DNA of 7,395 nucleotides from Clostridiales bacterium. GTDB lineage: Bacteria > Bacillota > Clostridia > Lachnospirales > CAG-274. The notes below the pieces were generated by a model that worked only from the letters and a program-made list of their open reading frames with translations, was not told where the DNA came from and searched no databases. Of the stretch, positions 1 through 6,315 are shown piece after piece (position 1 is the first letter of the stretch; each line of letters starts with the position of its first letter). Location of the stretch: positions 1 through 7,395 of the forward strand of contig JAJQBF010000070.1 in assembly GCA_021203425.1 (NCBI GenBank). Reading direction: 5' to 3'. Both the position numbers and the translations under genes were made by a program.

Positions 1-465
1 GTCTTTGTGTTTATCAATTATTTTGTCTGAATTTATGAAATCATAAAATTCTTTTGGGCTTAACCACTTATAGGCTATGGTTTCGCCTTTCTGGAGCTTT
101 ACGGCATTTTTATCACAGTCGGTTTCACAGACATAGCTATAGTGTATACAGCGGCTGCCTGGGGTTGTTCCGTGACCGGTTTCTATGAAGTTTTTGCCCT
201 TTATACCCGTTTCCTCGAAAAGCTCTCTTTTTATACATTCTAAGGGAGTTTCCCCCTTCAAAACAGAGCCGCCGGTCGATGCCTCGAAATATCCGGGGTA
301 ACTTTCCTTGTTTAAATCCCTCTGCATAAGCAGAAAGTCGCCGTCGGTATGCCTAACAAGAACCTCACAGGCTATATGATAAAGCCCCTCGGGAATAGCC
401 TCTCCCCTAACCAAGTCAACCCCCGCCAAGGTTCCGTCTTTAAAATATCCGTCCCACAATTCCAT
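1..465 (-). CDS. Nudix hydrolase, partial (C-terminus beyond left edge)
   Basis: An open frame starts at the ATG at 465-463 and stays open for 155 codons to the window edge, so the stop is not visible. A complete Nudix box (G x5 E x7 REU x EE x GU) is seen at residues 66-88, read as GSVLKGE, then REL and FEETGI, with the metal-binding RELFEE core at 80-85. The family cleaves nucleoside diphosphates linked to another moiety, using Mg2+. The N-terminus (MELWDGYFKDG) and the LVRHTDGDFLLMQRD stretch before the box resemble the subgroup of Nudix proteins related to isopentenyl-diphosphate isomerase, common in Clostridia, but substrate cannot be assigned. AGGAGG at 475-480, 9 nt before the ATG, fixes the start. 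There is no room for a promoter between this RBS and the upstream hairpin at 504-531, so transcription probably depends on read-through. The protein is probably soluble, with no signal peptide. Nudix assignment is firm; function is open. Confidence 0.93.
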   Translation of the reverse strand, partial: MELWDGYFKDGTLAGVDLVRGEAIPEGLYHIACEVLVRHTDGDFLLMQRDLNKESYPGYFEASTGGSVLKGETPLECIKRELFEETGIKGKNFIETGHGTTPGSRCIHYSYVCETDCDKNAVKLQKGETIAYKWLSPKEFYDFINSDKIIDKHKD

Positions 466-503
466 ATGTATAATCCTCCTGTTTTATAATTTCGATTTAA
501 CCG

Positions 504-531
504 GAAAAAGCCCTCCTGAGAGAGCTTTTTC
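504..531 (-). terminator. probable intrinsic terminator after the zinc peptidase gene
   Basis: An 8-bp stem (504-511 with 524-531) is followed by one C/A mismatch and a 3-bp inner stem (513-515 with 520-522) around a 4-nt loop. On the minus strand it reads GAAAAAGC at the 5' arm and GCTTTTTC at the 3' arm. It begins 7 nt after the TAA stop of the peptidase gene. The T-run is short (five T, inside the stem arm), so termination may be partial, which would let some transcription continue into the Nudix gene. Confidence 0.6.
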
Positions 532-538
532 TTAATCT

Positions 539-1312
539 TTAACGGCGTCTGCCGCTGTTTCCTAAAATTATAGCTAAAAATCTTAAAAGTGTTGCAAGGG
601 CAGCTGCTGCCGAGGCAACATATGTTAAAGCCGCCGCAGAGAGAACCCTTCTTGCTCCAGGAATTTCGTCTTCGTCTAAATAGCCGTATTCCTTAAGGTT
701 TCTCATAGCCCTTGCCGATGCGTTAAACTCAACGGGAAGGGTTACAAGCTGGAAGAAAACAACAACGGCATAAAGCAAAGCCCCCAAAAGAGCTATTGTG
801 TAGTTTCCTCTTGTAAAAGAGCCTATTAAAAAACCCAAAATAATTAAAGGCATAGCAAGCTTGCTTGAAAAGCTGACAGCCGGATATATACCTGTTCTTG
901 CTCTTAAGGGCACATAGCCTACATTATCCTGAATTGCGTGACCTGTTTCGTGTGCGGCAACGCCTAAAGCGGCAACACTTCTTGAAGAAAAAACAGTTTC
1001 GGAAAGTCTTAAAACCTTACTCTTGGGGTCATAATGGTCTGTGAGATTTCCTCTTACCTGTTCAACCGCTACGTCCGTAATTCCGGCATTATACAAAAGC
1101 TGTCTTGCAACGTCGGCTCCTGTATAGCCTCTTCTATTTTGAACCTGTGAATATTTCCTGAATGTTGAATTTACCTTCCACTGTGAGTAAAAAGCAAGAA
1201 TAAGCGCCGCAACAAGCAGCAGCATAGCTATCATATAGAGTCCGCTGTAACCGTAACCATAGCCGCCGTAATAACCGCCGTAGCCGCCATATCCGTATCC
1301 TCCGTAATACAT
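539..1312 (-). CDS. yugP: YugP-family membrane zinc metallopeptidase with Gly/Tyr-rich N-terminus
   Basis: The 257-residue product matches the Zn_peptidase_2 (YugP-like) family in blocks such as NLTDHYDPKSKVLRLS (89-104), VAALGVAAHETGHAIQD (113-129) and LPVEFNASARA (192-202). The zinc site is the HEXXH motif H121-E122-T-G-H125; E195 in PVEF is a reasonable third ligand by inference. Hydrophobic segments at about 26-42, 150-166, 172-192 and 224-250 suggest an integral membrane protease; the substrate is unknown. Residues 2-22 are only Gly and Tyr (11 G, 10 Y), in place of the short N-terminus usual in the family. AAGGAGG at 1320-1326, 7 nt before the ATG at 1312, supports this start rather than Met27 or Met30. 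It lies 47 nt after fmt and is the last gene before a terminator. In many Clostridia a homologue follows fmt, so the position is conserved. Family assignment is strong; the symbol is by homology with B. subtilis. Confidence 0.93.
   Translation of the reverse strand: MYYGGYGYGGYGGYYGGYGYGYSGLYMIAMLLLVAALILAFYSQWKVNSTFRKYSQVQNRRGYTGADVARQLLYNAGITDVAVEQVRGNLTDHYDPKSKVLRLSETVFSSRSVAALGVAAHETGHAIQDNVGYVPLRARTGIYPAVSFSSKLAMPLIILGFLIGSFTRGNYTIALLGALLYAVVVFFQLVTLPVEFNASARAMRNLKEYGYLDEDEIPGARRVLSAAALTYVASAAAALATLLRFLAIILGNSGRRR
1247..1309 (-). repeat. low-complexity GGN/TAY codon tract encoding 21 Gly/Tyr residues
   Basis: Codons 2-22 of the zinc peptidase gene alternate Gly (GGA, GGC, GGT) and Tyr (TAT, TAC) codons without interruption. 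Synonymous codons are mixed, so the tract is not a perfect DNA repeat, although short units such as TACGGCGG recur. The bias is visible at protein level as YGG, GYGY and GGYY units just before the first membrane segment. Confidence 0.85.
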
Positions 1313-1341
1313 AATACCGCCTCCTTGTAAATTTTTGTTTT

Positions 1342-1359
1342 CTGCATATATATACGCAG
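1342..1359 (-). other. small hairpin directly after the fmt stop codon
   Basis: On the minus strand the transcript reads CTGCGTATATATATGCAG. It can form a 7-bp stem, including one G-U pair, around a UAUA loop, starting on the base after the fmt TAA. No U-tract follows (the next bases are AAAACAAAAA), so it is not a standard terminator. It might slow ribosomes or exonucleases between fmt and the peptidase gene, but the stem is AU-rich and may be incidental. Confidence 0.35.
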
Positions 1360-2289
1360 TTAAACCCCAAAAGTCTTACCGTTTTCGATTTTATGTCCCA
1401 ATAAATATGCGGAAACGCTCATTTTTTTAGAGCCGGGAGCCTGAATCTCGGTTATGCAGACTGCCTCGTCCCCTGTTTTTACAATAATCCCCTTTTTTTT
1501 GGCTGAAATTATTTCTCCGGGCTTTCCTTCAAATTCGCCCTTAACCGCCTTTGCGGCATAAACCTTCATTCTTCCGCCGTCATAAAGTGTGTAGGCTGTA
1601 GGTGAGGGGTTATAACCTCTTATGAGATTGACGATTTTTTCACTGCCCTGTGAAAAATCAATAAGTCCCCCTTCCTTTGTTACCTTGTGAGCATAGGTGG
1701 AAAGGCTGTCGTCCTGCTTAACGGGGTTTGCACTGCCCTCTTCGATTTGCTTAAGAGCCTTGATGAGTGTATTTGCCCCTAAATCAGCCAGCTTATCGCT
1801 TAAGCTGCCATAGGTGTCATCAGACTCAATGGGAATTTCCGCCTTCAAAAGCATATCTCCGCTGTCAAGCTTTTCAGCCATATACATAATCGTTACCCCT
1901 GTTGTCTTTTCGCCGTCAATGACAGCCTGCTGAATAGGTGCCGCCCCTCTGTATTTAGGCAGAAGTGAGCCGTGAACATTAACTGAACCGAATTTAGGCA
2001 TATCCAAAAGCTTTTTAGGTAAAATCTGTCCGTAAGCTGCAACAACAAATATATCTGCACCGTAAGTCTCAAGTTCTTCCAAAAATTTGCTATCTCTTGC
2101 CGACAGGGGCTGAAAAACGGGAATTCCGTGTTTTTCCGCCGCAATTTTTACGGGAGTGGGAGTAACCTTCTTTCCTCTGCCCTTTGGCTTGTCCGGCTGA
2201 CTTACAACAGCGGCAACATTGTAATTTTCAATGAGAGCCTCAAGAGAAGGAACGGCAAAATCGGGAGTTCCGAAAAAAACTGTTTTCAT
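1360..2289 (-). CDS. fmt: methionyl-tRNA formyltransferase
   Basis: Fmt transfers a formyl group from 10-formyltetrahydrofolate to Met-tRNAfMet in the cytoplasm, making the bacterial initiator tRNA. The 309-residue length is typical. The N-terminal formyltransferase domain starts MKTVFFGTPDFAVPSLE; the tRNA-contacting loop is at 34-48 (KPKGRGKKVTPTPVK). Catalytic residues are visible as N104 and H106 in NVHGSLLPKYRGAAPIQ and D142 in LDSGDML, corresponding to N106, H108 and D144 of the E. coli enzyme. The GYNPSPTAYT motif at 225-234 begins the linker to the C-terminal OB-like domain. The ATG overlaps the def stop as TAATG (1-nt overlap), and GGAGG at 2300-2304 inside the end of def serves as its RBS, so the two genes are probably translationally coupled. 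Def later removes the formyl group that Fmt adds, which fits the pairing. Confidence 0.98.
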   Translation of the reverse strand: MKTVFFGTPDFAVPSLEALIENYNVAAVVSQPDKPKGRGKKVTPTPVKIAAEKHGIPVFQPLSARDSKFLEELETYGADIFVVAAYGQILPKKLLDMPKFGSVNVHGSLLPKYRGAAPIQQAVIDGEKTTGVTIMYMAEKLDSGDMLLKAEIPIESDDTYGSLSDKLADLGANTLIKALKQIEEGSANPVKQDDSLSTYAHKVTKEGGLIDFSQGSEKIVNLIRGYNPSPTAYTLYDGGRMKVYAAKAVKGEFEGKPGEIISAKKKGIIVKTGDEAVCITEIQAPGSKKMSVSAYLLGHKIENGKTFGV

Positions 2290-2762
2290 TAAGCCTCGTC
2301 CTCCGATTCTACTTCAAACAAGTCTCCCTCTAATTTATCGGTGTAAAGTATGCCCTCAAGGTGGTCAACCTCGTGGCAAAGACATCTTGCCATAAGATCC
2401 TCCCCCTCGATTACAACCTTTTCGCCGTCTCTGGTATAGCCCTGAACCTGCGCCCATTTAGGTCTTGTAACGGGACCTGCAAGACCGGGAATTGAAAGAC
2501 AGCCCTCATTGTCCTTAACTTTGCCCTTTGTCTTTAAAACAACGGGATTTACAAGTTCAACAAGCCCTTCTCCTATATCTATGACTATAGCCCTTTTTAA
2601 TATGCCTACCTGGAGCGCTGCAAGTCCGCAGCCGTTATGATGATACATTGTTTCCGCCATATCGTCTAAAAGACTTTTTAATTTGTCGTCAAATACCTTA
2701 ACTTCTTTGCATTTTTTCCTCAGAATTTCTTCTTCTCTGAGTCTTATTTGCCTAAGTGCCAT
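2289..2762 (-). CDS. def: peptide deformylase
   Basis: Def removes the N-formyl group from nascent proteins as they leave the ribosome. All three family motifs are present in the 157 residues: motif I GCGLAALQ at 44-51, motif II EGCLS at 86-90 with metal ligand C88, and motif III HEVDH at 130-134, where H130 and H134 bind the metal (usually Fe2+) and E131 is catalytic. Motif I carries Leu50 where most deformylases have Pro; the consensus tolerates variation here, so activity is expected. Length and the EGCLS form of motif II resemble type I enzymes rather than the longer type II enzymes of bacilli. The start MALRQIRLREEEILRKK is typical of clostridial Def. It begins 11 nt after priA and its RBS overlaps the priA stop; its end overlaps fmt by one base. 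The last ten or so residues are acidic. Confidence 0.98.
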   Translation of the reverse strand: MALRQIRLREEEILRKKCKEVKVFDDKLKSLLDDMAETMYHHNGCGLAALQVGILKRAIVIDIGEGLVELVNPVVLKTKGKVKDNEGCLSIPGLAGPVTRPKWAQVQGYTRDGEKVVIEGEDLMARCLCHEVDHLEGILYTDKLEGDLFEVESEDEA

Positions 2763-2769
2763 TTATTTA

Positions 2770-2775
2770 CCTCCT
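2770..2775 (-). promoter_or_regulatory. def ribosome binding site overlapping the priA stop codon
   Basis: AGGAGG lies 7 nt before the def ATG. Its first two bases are also the last two bases of the priA TAG stop (2774-2776), giving TAGGAGG. A ribosome terminating on priA therefore covers the def RBS, which suggests coupled translation and confirms the def start. Confidence 0.85.
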
Positions 2776-4984
2776 AAGGAATGTAAGTGGGGTTCATTGT
2801 TACGCTTATTGTTATTTCTTTTGTGTTTTCTTTTTTTTGAAATTTTTCAAGACAGTAAAAAATATAGTTTTTAAGCTTTTCTTCTTCTGTACCTTTTATA
2901 ATTACCCTGTGGCGGAACCTGTCCTTTATTTTTGAAACAGCCGCCGCCCCGGGACCTATTTTTTCATAGTCTTTGCCCTTGCCGTAAAAATCGAGGAAGG
3001 CTGCAAAACGATGGAGAAATGAAATAACTTTCTTTTCGTCTTCGCCTGAAAACAAAACAACACAGATATGTGAAAAGGGCGGATATTTCATCTGCCTTCT
3101 GAATTCTATTTCTTCTCTGTAGAAACTTATATAGTCATTCTGCTTTGCATATTTTATACAATAATTTTCCGGCATATAGGTTTGAATTAAAACCTTGCCT
3201 CCGCTTTCGGCTCGCCCTGCCCTGCCGGAAACCTGACTTAAAAGCTGAAATGTATTTTCAGCCGACCTGTAGTCAGATGAATTAAGAGATAAATCAGCCG
3301 CTACAACCCCTACAAGAACAACATTGGGAAAGTCAAGCCCCTTAGCTATCATCTGCGTTCCAACAAGAATATCCGCCTCGCCCCTTGCAAAGGCATTTAA
3401 AATCTGCCTGTGACTGTCCTTTGACTTTGTTGTGTCGGCGTCCATTCGCAGAACCCTTGCCTCGGGAAAAAGCTTGTTTACCTCTTGTGTAATCTTTTCC
3501 GTTCCGGCGCCGAAATATTTTATATATGCCGAGCCGCAGGAAGGACACACCTCGGGAATTTTCTCCGCTGCTCCGCAGTAGTGACAGACAAGGCGGTTTT
3601 CCTTCATATGATAGGTATAGCTTACACTGCAGGATTCACAGGTCATAACATAGCCGCATCTTCGGCACGAAACAAATGTGGAGTGACCTCTTCGGTTTAA
3701 AAAAAGTATAATCTGCTTTTTTTGCTCCAAGGTCTGTTTTATGGCATTCTGCAGCTTTACTGAAAACATTGACTTATTGCCCAAAACAATTTCGTCACGC
3801 ATATCAACTGCATAAATTTCGGGCATTTTCATATTTATTCTGTTGTTAAGCTCCAAAAGCTTATATATACCATTTTCGGCTCTGTAAAAGCTTTCTATTG
3901 CCGGTGTTGCACTTCCCATAACAACCGTCGCTCCGCAGATTTCCTGTAATTTGACGGCAATTTCTCTTGCGTCATATTTGGGAGTTATTTCCGATTTATA
4001 GGTGTGTTCATGTTCTTCGTCTATTATAATAACTCCTATATTATCAAAGGGTGCAAAAACAGCGGAACGGGGTCCTATCATAACGGAAACCTGCCCCCGT
4101 CTTGCCTTTTTCCACTGATCCAGTCTTTCGCCGTCTGTCATTTTAGAGTGAGTAACCGTCACAAGTGAGCCGAAACGGTTTATAAACCGCTGAACGGTTT
4201 GAGGCGTAAGAGATATTTCCGGAACAAGAACGACAGCCTGTTTTCCTCTTTTAAGAGCCTCGGCAATAACCTCGGTATAAACAAGGGTTTTTCCGCTCCC
4301 CGTTACTCCCCTTAAAAGAAAGGGCTTTTTGTCATTACTTTCAAAATCGGAAATTATGCTGACAATAACTCTTTGCTGCTCCGGGGTAGGGTTATGGGTT
4401 AAACCGGGGTCGGAATTTTCCGTATTATATAAATCCCGGCTTTCCTCCTGTTCCGTTATCTCGATTATATTTTTGTCAGCAAGGCTTTTAAGGGTTTCAT
4501 AGGAAATTTTATGTTCATTTCTCAGAAAATCCCGTCGAAGAGGGCTTTTTTCTTTTAAAAGCCTTATTACCTCCGCCTGCTTAACAGCACTTTTTGAAAT
4601 ATTGTCTCCCTCGGCAAAATTCTTTCCCCTGTGAATATACTTTACAACCTTGCCCCATATAAATTTGGGGAGCATACACTGTAAGCAGTCTGTCAGAGTA
4701 CAGTAATATTTTTCCCTCATCCACTTAGCAAGTTCGATACTTGTTTTTGTCAAAACGGGAAATTCGTCTTTAAGGGCTGTTATTTCCTTAAGGGTATGAG
4801 TGGTCGAAGGCTTGTCGGATATACCTATAACATACCCCTCCGTCGGGCGGCTGCCCCTTCCGAAGGGAACCGAAACCCTCATTCCCTCACAGATTTTATC
4901 CTCTAATTTTTCGGGAACAATATAACAAAAAACTCTGTCTACCTCTTTCGCTTTTATTTCAATTATAATTTCAGCATATTTCAT
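2774..4984 (-). CDS. priA: primosomal protein N' (replication restart helicase PriA)
   Basis: PriA recognises abandoned replication forks and helps reload the replicative helicase; it is a 3'-5' superfamily 2 DNA helicase. The 736-residue product shows the N-terminal fork-binding domain (about 1-105, MKYAEIIIEI start), a winged-helix region (about 130-180), and the helicase core: Walker A GVTGSGKT at 226-233, PEISLT at 255-260, DEEH at 322-325, GSATPAIES at 357-365, QMIAKGLDFPNV at 544-555 and QVSGRAGRAE at 584-593. Eight cysteines (440, 443, 449, 452, 467, 470, 480, 483) form the two expected zinc sites. The C-terminal domain holds GPGAAAVSKIKDRFRHR at 677-693. The first residues match the family, so the ATG is sound although no good Shine-Dalgarno precedes it; it starts 11 nt after rpoZ and may rely on ribosomes finishing that gene. 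The coaBC gene often found just upstream of priA in Firmicutes is absent. Confidence 0.98.
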   Translation of the reverse strand: MKYAEIIIEIKAKEVDRVFCYIVPEKLEDKICEGMRVSVPFGRGSRPTEGYVIGISDKPSTTHTLKEITALKDEFPVLTKTSIELAKWMREKYYCTLTDCLQCMLPKFIWGKVVKYIHRGKNFAEGDNISKSAVKQAEVIRLLKEKSPLRRDFLRNEHKISYETLKSLADKNIIEITEQEESRDLYNTENSDPGLTHNPTPEQQRVIVSIISDFESNDKKPFLLRGVTGSGKTLVYTEVIAEALKRGKQAVVLVPEISLTPQTVQRFINRFGSLVTVTHSKMTDGERLDQWKKARRGQVSVMIGPRSAVFAPFDNIGVIIIDEEHEHTYKSEITPKYDAREIAVKLQEICGATVVMGSATPAIESFYRAENGIYKLLELNNRINMKMPEIYAVDMRDEIVLGNKSMFSVKLQNAIKQTLEQKKQIILFLNRRGHSTFVSCRRCGYVMTCESCSVSYTYHMKENRLVCHYCGAAEKIPEVCPSCGSAYIKYFGAGTEKITQEVNKLFPEARVLRMDADTTKSKDSHRQILNAFARGEADILVGTQMIAKGLDFPNVVLVGVVAADLSLNSSDYRSAENTFQLLSQVSGRAGRAESGGKVLIQTYMPENYCIKYAKQNDYISFYREEIEFRRQMKYPPFSHICVVLFSGEDEKKVISFLHRFAAFLDFYGKGKDYEKIGPGAAAVSKIKDRFRHRVIIKGTEEEKLKNYIFYCLEKFQKKENTKEITISVTMNPTYIP

Positions 4985-4995
4985 TTCGGGTTTAT

Positions 4996-5418
4996 TTATT
5001 CTTCGCTCTCGTCAAAATCAAGTGTATTTAAATCTCCCAAATCCTCATCGCTGAAGTCTGCGTCGGTTATTATATCGTCTTCCGGAGCTGCGGCATTTTC
5101 AGAAGTTTCTGCATTCTCTGCTGCCTGTTCAAGCTCATTTTTAATTTCTTCCTGAAGATTATCCTTCTCAATATTAAGAACGGTTCCCATGCCTTCTGGA
5201 ACAACCTTTATCTTTCCTGCGGCAAGCTCCTGAACGGCTACCGAAATGGGCTTGCCTTCAAGCTCGCCTGCCTCAACCATAGGCTTGTCCCCTTCTATAA
5301 GCTGTCTTGCTCTTTTTGCAGCGGCAATAACAACGGTATAACGGCTTGTAATTGCGTCCCCTGATTCATTGTCTTTGTTCATAATATCCATAAGCTCAGC
5401 ATATGATGGTTTAAGCAT
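4996..5418 (-). CDS. rpoZ: DNA-directed RNA polymerase omega subunit with long acidic tail
   Basis: Omega binds the C-terminal part of beta' and aids RNA polymerase assembly and stability. Residues 1-75 carry the omega fold: MLKPSYAELM, then SRYTVVIAAAKRARQLI at 25-41 (the conserved RY..V..AAKRARQ segment), and KPISVAVQELAAGKIKV at 56-72. Family members are usually about 65-90 residues; this one has 140. Residues 84-140 hold 23 Asp/Glu and only two Lys, with no basic residue after K93, and should be disordered. The acidic extension recalls the tail of the Gram-positive delta subunit, but no homology is claimed. The frame is intact and ends 11 nt before priA, so this is not a sequencing artefact at the stop. 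GGAG at 5428-5431, inside the end of gmk, lies 9 nt before the ATG. Only one base separates it from the gmk stop. Confidence 0.95.
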   Translation of the reverse strand: MLKPSYAELMDIMNKDNESGDAITSRYTVVIAAAKRARQLIEGDKPMVEAGELEGKPISVAVQELAAGKIKVVPEGMGTVLNIEKDNLQEEIKNELEQAAENAETSENAAAPEDDIITDADFSDEDLGDLNTLDFDESEE

Positions 5419-5419
5419 T

Positions 5420-6037
5420 TTAATCTACTCCTTTTTCTGATAAAAATTTACTCGGAAAATCTTTATTTCTTTCTGAAGCATATTTTTCCGTTTCAACGAT
5501 TCCGTTAATTCTGCTTGTTGCGTTTCTGACCAAATCGTTTAAAACGATATAGTCATATTTGTCCATAAGCTTAACTTCTTCTCTTGCCCTGCTTAAGCGC
5601 ATGGCAATAACCTCGTCACTCTCAGTCCTTCTGCCTCTTAATCTGTCCTCAAGGTCTGAAATCGATTCCGGGGTTAAAAATATAAGCACCGCATCGGGGT
5701 ATCTCTCTTTAACCTGAACCGCCCCCTGAACCTCAATCTCCAAAATTACGTTTTTGCCTTCGGCAAGTCTCTCCTCTACATATTTAAGAGGAGTACCGTA
5801 ATAATTTCCGCAGAAAGCCGCATACTCCAAAAGTTCTCCGTCGGCTATAAGTTTTTCAAACTGCTCTTCACTTCTGAAATAATATGAAACACCTTCAATT
5901 TCACCCGGTCTTGGTTTTCTTGTTGTAACGGAAACGGAAAGACAATATTTGTCTTCCTTTATAAGTTCCTTTACAACGGTTCCTTTTCCGGCTCCCGAAG
6001 GCCCCGATATTATAAGAAGTATTCCCTTGTCAAACAT
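5420..6037 (-). CDS. gmk: guanylate kinase
   Basis: Gmk phosphorylates GMP to GDP with ATP, an essential cytoplasmic step of guanine nucleotide supply. The 205-residue length is typical. The P-loop GPSGAGKGT is at 12-20, the GMP-binding segment SVSVTTRKPRPGE at 34-46 followed by GVSYYF, the YYGTP motif at 79-83, ILEIEVQGA at 98-106, and the Arg-rich lid RLRGRRTES at 132-140. AAGGAGG at 6047-6053 lies 9 nt before the ATG. The gene overlaps the end of remA by 8 nt (ATGTTTGA contains both start and stop), a classic coupling arrangement. It is known for Firmicutes enzymes that (p)ppGpp inhibits Gmk directly; whether this applies here cannot be read from the sequence. The order remA-gmk-rpoZ is a well-known Firmicutes cluster. 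Confidence 0.98.
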   Translation of the reverse strand: MFDKGILLIISGPSGAGKGTVVKELIKEDKYCLSVSVTTRKPRPGEIEGVSYYFRSEEQFEKLIADGELLEYAAFCGNYYGTPLKYVEERLAEGKNVILEIEVQGAVQVKERYPDAVLIFLTPESISDLEDRLRGRRTESDEVIAMRLSRAREEVKLMDKYDYIVLNDLVRNATSRINGIVETEKYASERNKDFPSKFLSEKGVD

Positions 6038-6299
6038 CTTCCGAAACCTCCTTTATGTTGTTTGCGCCGCCCAGTCTTGACGCTATTGTTTCCGGCTGGT
6101 TTGCCGCTAATATAATATGGTCGCTGTCAGTGACTATGGCGGCTCTTGTCTTTCTTCCGCAGGTTGCATCAATCAGCTTTCCCGTTTTTTTGGCCTCCTG
6201 AATAAGCCTTTTAACCGGCGAAGCATCGGGGTTTACAACGGCAATTATTCTGTTCGACGCCACAATATTGCCGAAACCTATGTTTATAAACCTGTTCAT
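6030..6299 (-). CDS. remA: RemA-family DNA-binding regulator (DUF370)
   Basis: The 89-residue product closely follows B. subtilis RemA (YlzA): FINIGFGNIVASNRIIAVV at 4-22, SPVKRLIQEAKK at 27-38, LIDATCGRKTRAAIV at 42-56, then TDSDHIILAANQPETIASRL at 57-76. In B. subtilis RemA is a DNA-binding activator of biofilm matrix genes; structural work on the family describes ring-shaped oligomers that bind DNA through Arg-rich surfaces, and the basic R49-K50-T-R52 patch is retained here. The family is common in Clostridia where no matrix operon need exist, so the target genes here are unknown. It starts 16 nt after yicC with AAGGGG at 6306-6311 as a fair RBS, and its TGA lies inside gmk (8-nt overlap). 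The gene is almost always found beside gmk. Confidence 0.96.
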   Translation of the reverse strand: MNRFINIGFGNIVASNRIIAVVNPDASPVKRLIQEAKKTGKLIDATCGRKTRAAIVTDSDHIILAANQPETIASRLGGANNIKEVSEDV

Positions 6300-6315
6300 A
6301 ATTTTCCCCTTCTTG

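Noticed and set aside
466..503. Promoter for the Nudix gene (TATAAA just upstream of its RBS)
   Set aside because: A start 7 nt after this -10 would remove the RBS from the transcript, and no -35 is found at proper spacing.
1134..1370. Arg-rich 78-codon minus-strand open frame over the peptidase gene start
   Set aside because: It is a shifted-frame reading of the Gly/Tyr tract and adjoining codons, with no RBS of its own and no family resemblance.
1893..2144. 83-codon minus-strand open frame inside fmt
   Set aside because: It is out of frame inside a strongly conserved gene and has no RBS or recognisable domain.
3342..3548. 68-codon minus-strand open frame inside priA
   Set aside because: It overlaps the conserved helicase motifs of priA in another frame and looks like a shadow.
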